Shown: in pieces, positions 43,017 through 49,508 of the stretch
Layout: every line of letters starts with the position of its first letter
How positions within the stretch are numbered: the first letter of the stretch is position 1
Assembly (NCBI RefSeq): GCF_001613345.1
Contig: NZ_BDCE01000055.1
Span: forward strand, 1 to 52,445
Length of the DNA: 52,445 nucleotides
Direction: 5' to 3'
From: Nocardia uniformis NBRC 13702
GTDB lineage: Bacteria; Actinomycetota; Actinomycetes; Mycobacteriales; Mycobacteriaceae
Program-made: the position numbers and the translations under genes
The notes under the pieces: generated by a model
Seen by the model: the letters and a program-made list of their open reading frames with translations, nothing else
Database searches by the model: none
What the model was told of the DNA's origin: nothing

Positions 43017-44111
43017 ATGGGCTATCAGAAAGGCGACCGCGTCGTTGCCGCCAAAGATTTCGGTCATGTCCGCCGCGGTGACGAGGGCACAGTGACCGAG
43101 ACCAGCTTCGGTGAGGTGACCGAAGCGCAGTTCCTCACCTCCGGTGGCGGGGTGTTCCCGGACAAGAATGTCACCGAGGTAGTCGCTTCCAAATTCGACA
43201 TTCGTCCCATGCCGGCTCGGGAACCGGCGTCGAGTCGAGGCGCGTCGTTCCTCTGGCTGGAACTGACCGAGCGGTGCCAGCTCAGCTGTACCCATTGCTA
43301 CGCCGACAGCGGACCCACAAAATCGCACGGCACGATGACGACCGGTGACTGGCTGAAGGTCATCGATGATGCCGCTGACATCGGTGTGCGCGAGATCCAG
43401 TTCATCGGCGGCGAGCCGACGCTGCACCCCGCACTGCCCGAACTCATCCGACACGCGTCCGCGCGTGGGATCGCTACGGAGGTGTACTCGAATCTGGTCC
43501 GGATCCGCGCCGATATTTGGGACACGCTCGTGGAGTACGGCGTCCAACTAGCGACCAGCTACTACTCCGATCAGCCCGAGCAACACACGCTGATCACCGG
43601 AAATGCCTTGGCGCACAAGCGGACCACCGAGAACATCCGCAAGGCGATCGCGCTCGGTATTCCGATTCGCGTCGGCATCGTGTCGGTGCTCGAGGACCAG
43701 CGGATCGACGAAGCCCGTCAACTCCTGACGGATCTGGGAGTGCAGTACATCGATGTCGATCGCGTACGACGTGCGGGTCGGGCAAATACGGAGGTGGACA
43801 CACCTCTCGAGGAATTGTGCGGCCAATGCGCCGGCGATGTCCTGGCCGTCTACCCGGATGGGGTGGTGCGCCCGTGCGTCTTCACCCGCTCCCTTCAGGT
43901 CGGGGATGTACTGGAGTCCAGCTTGCGACAGGTCATCGAAAGTCCCGAGCTGGCGACCGCCAGGACCGCCATCGGGAACGCGACCACCGAGAGTCACCGC
44001 CACCGGGACGGGAAATGCAACCCCGATTGCAATCCGGGTTGTCACCCCGGCTGCGATCCACGTTGTTTTCCTGGCCAGTTCGTCTGCAAACCCCGCGGCG
44101 GGCAGTACTGA
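43017..44111 (+). CDS. Radical SAM enzyme with N-terminal SH3-like domain and Cys-rich tail
   Basis: 364 aa from the ATG at 43017 behind AGGAG (an ATG at 42999 is also open). Residues 1-60 resemble a small beta-barrel (GDRVVAAKDFGHVRRGDEGT). The SAM [4Fe-4S] motif is CQLSCTHC (87-94), followed by FIGGEPTLHP. Downstream Cys at 268, 271 and 287 (CGQC...VRPC) suggest an auxiliary cluster of the SPASM kind. The tail has Cys at 334, 338, 342, 346, 350 and 357 in a CxPxC rhythm, much like the tails of some peptide-modifying enzymes. Such enzymes often modify RiPPs; no precursor peptide is evident here. Followed by a 2OG oxygenase. Confidence 0.8.
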   Translation: MGYQKGDRVVAAKDFGHVRRGDEGTVTETSFGEVTEAQFLTSGGGVFPDKNVTEVVASKFDIRPMPAREPASSRGASFLWLELTERCQLSCTHCYADSGPTKSHGTMTTGDWLKVIDDAADIGVREIQFIGGEPTLHPALPELIRHASARGIATEVYSNLVRIRADIWDTLVEYGVQLATSYYSDQPEQHTLITGNALAHKRTTENIRKAIALGIPIRVGIVSVLEDQRIDEARQLLTDLGVQYIDVDRVRRAGRANTEVDTPLEELCGQCAGDVLAVYPDGVVRPCVFTRSLQVGDVLESSLRQVIESPELATARTAIGNATTESHRHRDGKCNPDCNPGCHPGCDPRCFPGQFVCKPRGGQY

Positions 44112-44163
44112 GAACGACGACAGCGCAATGGTTCAGGACCTACCTACCGATCGAGGTTACGAG

Positions 44164-44745
44164 ATGGGGAAACACAGCCTCAGGTCCGAGAGTCGGCCCT
44201 TCGTGCGGTATGCCGACCTGCGTGGCCTGATGCGGTTGTTCGCGGCGCAGCGCTTCGTTCATCTACCAGGGTTGATCGGTCCTGACCAAGCCGAATACCT
44301 ACTGCATTCAACGGAGGGGAGAGCCCGCAGACGTGTGCGATGCGGACTCGAGAATGTGTCGTGGGAGGAACAGGACCTCGTCGCCGGAGATCCCGGCTAC
44401 GAGTTCTACCGGCACCCGAAGCTCACCACGATGATCCAAGCGTTGGCCGAGCCCGTCACGATCGACAGCCTGATGTGTTGGACATCGCGCTATGGTCCCG
44501 GGGAGTACATCAACCCCCATCGCGACCGGGCCGGAACCGTTCAAGTGCTGGTCTGCCTGGAGTCCGTGAGCTCGCGAGATCACGGTGGGTCACTGGTGGT
44601 TGCGGGGGTGGAACTATTTCTCCGCGCCGGCGACGCAATCGTGTTCGACGCGACCCGGCTCGAACACAGCACCACTCCACTCGTCGCTTCGATAGCGGAA
44701 CCGATGCCGGCGCGCACTGTCCTCGTGGGCCGCTACTACACCTGA
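44164..44745 (+). CDS. 2-oxoglutarate/Fe(II)-dependent oxygenase
   Basis: 193 aa from the ATG at 44164, with GAGG seven bases before; ATG at 44128 is an alternative. Iron ligands are His119 and Asp121 (INPHRDRAGTVQVLVCLE) and His168 (RLEHSTTPL); Arg184 likely binds 2-oxoglutarate. GGSLVVAGVELFLRAGDAIVFDA fits the double-stranded beta-helix. It probably hydroxylates or otherwise oxidises a peptide or small molecule, and its position directly after a radical SAM gene suggests sequential action on one substrate. Confidence 0.75.
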   Translation: MGKHSLRSESRPFVRYADLRGLMRLFAAQRFVHLPGLIGPDQAEYLLHSTEGRARRRVRCGLENVSWEEQDLVAGDPGYEFYRHPKLTTMIQALAEPVTIDSLMCWTSRYGPGEYINPHRDRAGTVQVLVCLESVSSRDHGGSLVVAGVELFLRAGDAIVFDATRLEHSTTPLVASIAEPMPARTVLVGRYYT

Positions 44746-44854
44746 TTCCGCAGCGAGCTAGCCGCCGGTCGCATCGAGAAACTCACGCACACAAAGAGGT
44801 TGACCGTTGCGGCCCGGCGAAGATCGGGCAACGCGATCATCGTCGACCCAGATC

Positions 44855-44872
44855 TTTGACCATTACGTCAAA
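44855..44872. promoter_or_regulatory. Inverted repeat before the phospholipase gene
   Basis: TTTGAC-cattac-GTCAAA, perfect 6-bp arms, ends just before the AGAAGGAGG ribosome binding site of the gene starting at 44890. It could be an operator or an mRNA hairpin affecting initiation. Confidence 0.35.
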
Positions 44873-44889
44873 AGAAGGAGGAAGCAGAG

Positions 44890-45288
44890 ATGAGCGGCAT
44901 TTTGCGCACCACGGTACAAGTGATCGTCGTCGGCGCAGCGACGTCATTACTCACGATCGGCAGTGTCGCGATCGCGGTGGCAGATCCGAATCCCGTTCCG
45001 GTGCCAGGCAATTACGAACCCGGTTCGGGTGATCTGCACGACTATTGCACCAGCCCCATGCCGAACGAATATCTCGGCGCCGATTTCAAAGGCGCGTGCG
45101 CCCGGCACGACCAGTGCATGGAGAAACACAGGGACGATCAGGTGTACGGCGACTGTCACGATGATTTCGAGTCGGATCTGCAGGCGGTGTGCAACTGGGC
45201 GTTCAGCTCGACTCTCGACTACCACCGACGCAAGAGCTGCAACACCTACGTCGACGGAGTGATCGCCGTAGTGCGAGCGAAGAATTGA
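44890..45288 (+). CDS. Secreted prokaryotic phospholipase A2
   Basis: 132 aa; AAGGAGG precedes the ATG. A signal peptide spans about 1-31 (VIVVGAATSLLTIGSVAIAV then ADP). The catalytic core is HDYCTSP...YLGADFKGACARHDQC, with the His73-Asp74 dyad and neighbouring Cys of the PLA2 family. CHDDFESDLQAVC and CNTY supply further disulphides. The enzyme releases fatty acid from the sn-2 position of phospholipids outside the cell. It is the first of four small secreted-protein genes in a row. The usual length of the family (about 120-160 aa) fits. Confidence 0.85.
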   Translation: MSGILRTTVQVIVVGAATSLLTIGSVAIAVADPNPVPVPGNYEPGSGDLHDYCTSPMPNEYLGADFKGACARHDQCMEKHRDDQVYGDCHDDFESDLQAVCNWAFSSTLDYHRRKSCNTYVDGVIAVVRAKN

Positions 45289-45415
45289 CGTTGACCTCAC
45301 GGGCTGTCGCCCTGTTCCCGAGCACCACCACCCTCGAATCAAACCAAGGGCGGTTCGCCATCGTCACAGTTATCGGTGGCACCGGCGCAGCGCCTGAATC
45401 TGCAAGGGAGAGCAC

Positions 45416-45649
45416 ATGAATCGGTCGAGGAAGGTTCTCATTACCGCCGTGACCGCCGCCGTCCTGCCTCTCGTCACCGCGGTCTCCGCCAGCGCGACCG
45501 ACGACAACACCTTCGACAGCAAAGCCGAATGCGAACAGGCGATTCCGTACCTCCGGCCTGAACTGCCATATAACGACGATGAGACGTTCCAGAGCCTGAA
45601 GTACTGCCGCATGGGCTTGGACCGCAAGTGGCACATCACGAACTCCTGA
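45416..45649 (+). CDS. Small secreted protein with one Cys pair
   Basis: 77 aa; GGGAGAG lies before the ATG. The signal peptide is VLITAVTAAVLPLVTAVSAS with a likely cleavage after ASA, leaving about 50 residues with Cys39 and Cys63-type positions (FDSKAECEQAI, LKYCRMGL). No family recognised. It resembles the next gene in layout (signal, F[DE]S..EC..A, a second Cys near the end), so the two may be distant paralogues. Confidence 0.65.
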   Translation: MNRSRKVLITAVTAAVLPLVTAVSASATDDNTFDSKAECEQAIPYLRPELPYNDDETFQSLKYCRMGLDRKWHITNS

Positions 45650-45708
45650 TACTCCGCACCGCTATACGTGTTATCCGCATCGGAACCCCTACGCAAGGAC
45701 GAAAGACA

Positions 45709-46026
45709 ATGAAACGCACCATCATCGCGGCCGCTGCGGCCGCTGTTCTCGCCAGCTTCGGCCTCGCCGGGCAGGCGTCCGCGCAGACGTACGGACCCTT
45801 CGAAAGCTCGGAAGAATGTGTCGAAGCCTACGACTGGGTTCAAACGAATCCCGACGGTGGCGGCAGCGGCGAAAGCCAGCCGAGCGAGGAGGAGTTCGAT
45901 TCCCTCGGCGATGGCAACAAGGAGCTGGCCCCGAACGGCTACACCGAGTACTGGTCCGAGGAACCCGACAGCATGGTGACCGTCTGCTACCTCGGTGACG
46001 ACGGCTACTGGTATTTCACCGTCTAG
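45709..46026 (+). CDS. Small secreted acidic protein
   Basis: 105 aa from the ATG at 45709 (AAGGACG before it). The signal peptide MKRTIIAAAAAAVLASFGLA ends with QASA. The mature part is acidic with FESSEECVEAYDWV and VTVCYLGDDGYWYFTV, giving one Cys pair. A Gly/Ser-rich loop with a run of Glu lies between. No family recognised. It mirrors the preceding gene in layout. It may be a secreted effector or an inhibitor. Confidence 0.65.
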   Translation: MKRTIIAAAAAAVLASFGLAGQASAQTYGPFESSEECVEAYDWVQTNPDGGGSGESQPSEEEFDSLGDGNKELAPNGYTEYWSEEPDSMVTVCYLGDDGYWYFTV

Positions 46027-46683
46027 ATCACCCGAACCAGCGGCCACCTAGAGGTCGATGCCGGTCACTGACCACGGCGTTGGACCGGCACCGAATTCTC
46101 TGTCGTAGTGCGCATTCACTTCACTGGCACTCCCCCGTTCGAGGACGCTTCACCGTCCCTGCGGATGCCTCGGAGCGCGGCAGTGTTCCTTCGCGCGCCG
46201 GGCGCCGCAGGGTCAATACGTTGCCACTGTCTTGCTGTACGCGAGGTCGCAAAATAGTGGTGAACGAGCGAACTCAACCGGTGCCGCACCGCGCGCCAGC
46301 TGCGCATCCCGCCAATACCATCGACTACCGCATGCACCGGACGGAGTATCCAGCCGTCGGGGATCTGGTAGGTGGCACCGGGAACGTGCCCGGCCGATGA
46401 CGCTTCGTGCCGCGAGGAGATTGGCGACCGCCCGCCGCGATCGCCGTGCGCCAGCTGGACTTCGGCGAGCCCGTCGAGGGATTGCGATCTTCGTTCTCGT
46501 CGACATCTCGTCGACCGCCACCATCCACCCGAACGCGCGGGGTACCGGCCACGAGTACTGAACACACTGCCATTCCACATCAGTGGCGGGTCGGGGCCGG
46601 AAGGCCTGACCCGACCCGCCACTCAACAACCCAGGATCAATCAGCATCCCAACACCGGGACAATAACGAACGGAAAAGCCCAC
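46027..46683. other. Intergenic stretch before the second phospholipase gene
   Basis: 657 bases with no frame I accept. On the - strand two frames show short protein-like pieces (SWPVPRAFGWMVAVDEMS and GATYQIPDGWILRPVHAVVD), which might be a decayed gene with frameshifts, but no family is recognised. Confidence 0.4.
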
Positions 46684-47201
46684 ATGAGCGACAACATTGG
46701 CAACGAGAGCGTCAAAAGCAACAGCCTTCGTGCCCTCGGCAAAGGCTCCAGTCAGGCGCGAGCACGACGCGCTGCCGCCGGTATCGTCATGGCGACTATT
46801 GCTGTAGTCCTTCAGATCTCGGCCGCAACTGCTGGCAATGCCGAGCCCGGATCCGGTGGCCGCGCCGTTCCTGCCCCCCCGGCTATGAATACAACCCGAA
46901 TGACTCGCGTCCAAAGATTCACGACTACTGCAGCTACACGGGCAACGGCTTCAGCGGAGCCCACCCGGTGGACTGGCCGGGTATCACCGACGCGGACTTT
47001 CGGGGCGCCTGCGCCAAGCACGATATGTGCTACGAACGCGGCTCAGACCTTCCCAAGTGCGACGATCAGCTGTCCTGGGACCTCGCAGCCGAATGCCTGG
47101 AAAGCTTCCCCGGCAAAGGCGCGACGTACGCAGCTTGCCTGACTCACCGCGACAACATGATGGCCCTAGTCCGGCTCGCGGACTGGCGTCCCTGGAACTG
47201 A
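46684..47201 (+). pseudogene. Second secreted phospholipase A2, frameshifted at a C run
   Basis: A frame from the ATG at 46684 gives a signal peptide (RRAAAGIVMATIAVVLQISA) and runs into a tract of seven C at 46874-46880. Past the tract the catalytic domain is in another frame: GYEYNPNDSRPKIHDYC, then DADFRGACAKHDMCYE with the His-Asp dyad. One extra C would give an unbroken protein of 172 residues ending at 47201. So either the gene is inactive, the base count is wrong, or slippage at the C run switches it on and off. The function otherwise matches the gene at 44890. Confidence 0.75.
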
Positions 47202-47374
47202 CACGCCGACCGGGCCCGGCGTCGGAGCCCCCTGCAGCGATCCGCAGCGACTCTTCTCGGCCCGAGTTTGTCGCGCTGCGTTCAGGAAATCCTTCGGCTG
47301 ACTCAAGCACACCTCGGCGCTCCCACCGAGATCGCGACCGGGCGTTAGACCCGCTCGAGGGCAATGCCGACAAG

Positions 47375-47556
47375 TCACACCGTGCAGGTCTCTTCGCACA
47401 CGTGTGGCTTGTCCAAATCGGCGATATCGTCATCGTCGAGAACGCGAGCGAGCGCATCGAACAACAGCGCGTAGCCCTCGCCGGTCCACGGTTGGCCTTG
47501 GCGGGCCGGTCGGTCGGTGGGTAGTCATCGAATCCCCTCGCATCCCTCGTGGGCAT
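47375..47556 (-). pseudogene. Start-less protein-like frame
   Basis: From 47524 to 47375 a - strand frame of 49 codons reads RQGQPWTGEGYALLFDALAR and VLDDDDIADLDKPHVCEETC, clearly protein-like. It has no start codon. An ATG at 47556 in another frame (PTRDARGFDDYPPTDRPA) would join it if one base changed near 47500. Probably a decayed small gene; family unknown. Confidence 0.35.
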
Positions 47557-47798
47557 CGGGCCGGGTCGGCCAGAGAACAGGAGCAGGTATTCCCTTGGTG
47601 GCCAAAGAAATCCGACCGATACCCGCATGCCACCACACCATCATCAGCCAGCCGACCGACACCAAGCATCGAGATCCGTCGGTGACTGGGTCCGGTGCGC
47701 GGCCCACGCGCCGACGCCAATGAAGAAGCGGTGTACTGGCCCTCGCGGGTGTGAAGTGCTGGAAGTTTTCCGGACACCACACCCGAGAGCATGCAAGG

Positions 47799-47918
47799 GC
47801 CGATATCGCACGTTATATTGAGCTGCGTTACAATCAGATCCGGTTGCATTCGACGCTGGGCTACCGCACGCCCAACGAGGTAGAGTCCGAATGGTTCGGC
47901 CGTATCCGAGTGGCGTGA
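47799..47918 (+). mobile_element. C-terminal remnant of an IS3-type transposase
   Basis: The frame ending TGA at 47918 reads DIARYIELRYNQIRLHSTLG and then YRTPNEVESEWFGRI, the typical end of IS3-family OrfB integrases (the YN..R.HS.LGY.TP motif). Only about 40 codons remain; no inverted repeats or the rest of the transposase are visible nearby. Confidence 0.65.
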
Positions 47919-47997
47919 GAAACCATAAATATCACTGTCCGAAGAACTTCCAATTCATTCGGATCAGCCGTCCGCCAAGCTAATTCGGTTTGTCCTT

Positions 47998-48498
47998 GTG
48001 TCCGTTCTCGCTGTAGTTGACAGTATTCGCATTATTTCTGACAGTCTCCGCAACCGCGACGCATGTCGTGTTGCGGCTGACAGAGTGAGTGCGTTGCTGC
48101 TCTCTGACGCTATCCCGAAACTCGGTTCAATCATCGGCAGCCAGACCGGCCCGCCACCCGCGATCCTCCGGGCCCAATGGACGCGGATATCGGCGGCCGC
48201 CATCGATCACGAAGCCCGTGTGCGCGAAATCGCCGCCGAAGTCCGCGCACAAGCTGTTCGTACTCACCGCGCGTCCCAGCGGGCGAATAGCGCCGACCAG
48301 TGGACCGCCGTTGTCACCTGTCCCCCGCCGGAGTCGCCGCAGAACGCGGAATCCGGCGCGCGCAGACCCGTCCTGTCACCGAGCCCGGACCCGACTTCGA
48401 GTCCACCCCGCAGGTCGATGTCGCCGTGGACCCGGATCACGGCGTCGACGTATGGGACATCGGAGCCGATATCCCTGGTGGGGGTCGGTGGCCGGTGA
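47998..48498 (+). CDS. Hypothetical protein, doubtful
   Basis: 166 codons with a GTG start and no ribosome binding site. The first 90 residues are plausible (SVLAVVDSIRIISDSLRNRD, RISAAAIDHEARVREIAAEV), the rest is Pro/Ser-rich and may be out of frame. No family recognised. It lies in a region full of decayed genes. Confidence 0.3.
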   Translation: MSVLAVVDSIRIISDSLRNRDACRVAADRVSALLLSDAIPKLGSIIGSQTGPPPAILRAQWTRISAAAIDHEARVREIAAEVRAQAVRTHRASQRANSADQWTAVVTCPPPESPQNAESGARRPVLSPSPDPTSSPPRRSMSPWTRITASTYGTSEPISLVGVGGR

Positions 48499-48592
48499 AA
48501 CAATGTCTCGCAGGGTAGGTGACACCGATATCAGCGCATGGGGCCGAACGCTGTACACGCGCACTGACCGCCGTACATGAGGAGTAGTCAAG

Positions 48593-49260
48593 ATGCGAGT
48601 GGCCTGGTGGCACCGGGTGTGGCATTCTCTCGACCTCATCGAACCGATGACGGTACGTCTAGCCACCAATGTCGCTCAGGCTGAAGGATGCTCAAACTCT
48701 GAGGACATCGCGGCCGAGGTGATGGCCTACGAGGTTCGCCCGGTCCAGGCAGACACGATCCCTCTCGGCTGCGTCGAGGAACTCGCGGCCTGCCGGCGGA
48801 AACCCACGACGGACGCAGTTCCACAGCCGCTTGTCATCCGCGGCACAGAGGTTGCGGCGCTGTCGGCGACAGCGCGCGCATTGATCTGTCAGCAGATGAT
48901 TCACCGGCGCCTCGACCTGCCCACCGACTACGCCCGGCTGTAAGTGCCGATACTGGTACGTATCGACGCCGCGTCATGGCGCGGTGAATCGGTGACTGAT
49001 TGGGTGACCACGCAGGTTCGTCGGATGTATCGGGTCCCGCACCGGTTGCCGAAGCCAGGCATTCGTGCGCTGGTCGCAGATGGCCTAGTGGTTCCTGTGA
49101 TCGACCGCGTCGACCACTGGATGAGATCACAGATCTGAATACCGCATCAGCTCTGCTGGAGGCGGCCAACCGGCCTCCATGGATTTCTCGCGGTGTTGTG
49201 ATCACGTGCCAGACAAGTCTTTTCGACCAACTACGCGACAGCCACCGAAACGGTGGTTCC
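48593..49260 (+). pseudogene. Decayed NACHT NTPase
   Basis: An ATG at 48593 after GAGGAG opens a 116-codon frame ending in TAA at 48941-48943. The same frame continues at once with VPILVRIDAASWRGESVTDW, which matches the intact NACHT at 28220 (PVPVRMNVASWDPESV). Before the stop, LVIRGTEVAALSATARALI sits where Walker A should be (intact: LVVLGAAGSGKTVIA), so the P-loop is destroyed. Near 49110 the frame breaks again: VVPVIDRV in one frame is followed by LDEITDLN in the next, together a Walker B. VVITCQTSLFDQLRD ends the similarity. Confidence 0.7.
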
Positions 49261-49508
49261 CCGACTACGAACTGGCTCGCACGTTCGAGTGTCTTCTCCC
49301 ACGCGGCGGCAAGTTCGCGGGTGGTGACCTCGCAGGCACAAAGGATCCGCTCGATGGTTCCCCATCCCGCGGGGACTGCCCCCCCGGTTCGGTTGACTCA
49401 AACCCTGGGACAGGTCAGCGAGTCAACCGAACTCGGGGCAGTCCCAACCCCATTTCGGCAACTTTCCTGAAATATCGATGAGGGGGACTCGTTCGGGCCC
49501 TGCCGCAA
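49261..49508. other. Intergenic stretch holding a long inverted repeat
   Basis: No gene is seen between the NACHT remnant and the relaxase stop. The main element is the inverted repeat at 49372-49445. Confidence 0.5.
49372..49445. repeat. Long inverted repeat next to the relaxase gene
   Basis: Left arm 49372-49399 and right arm 49420-49445 share 24 complementary bases (GGGACTGCCCC and GTTCGGTTGACTC, with 4 against 2 unmatched bases between them), around a 20-base centre. It lies 64 bases past the relaxase stop. It may be a bidirectional terminator, an oriT-type repeat or a recombination site; the long centre and missing T run make a simple terminator less likely. Confidence 0.7.

Noticed and set aside
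46116..46914. Long - strand frames between the secreted-protein genes
   Set aside because: Codon pattern is poor, several frames compete and they run across the phospholipase signal peptide.
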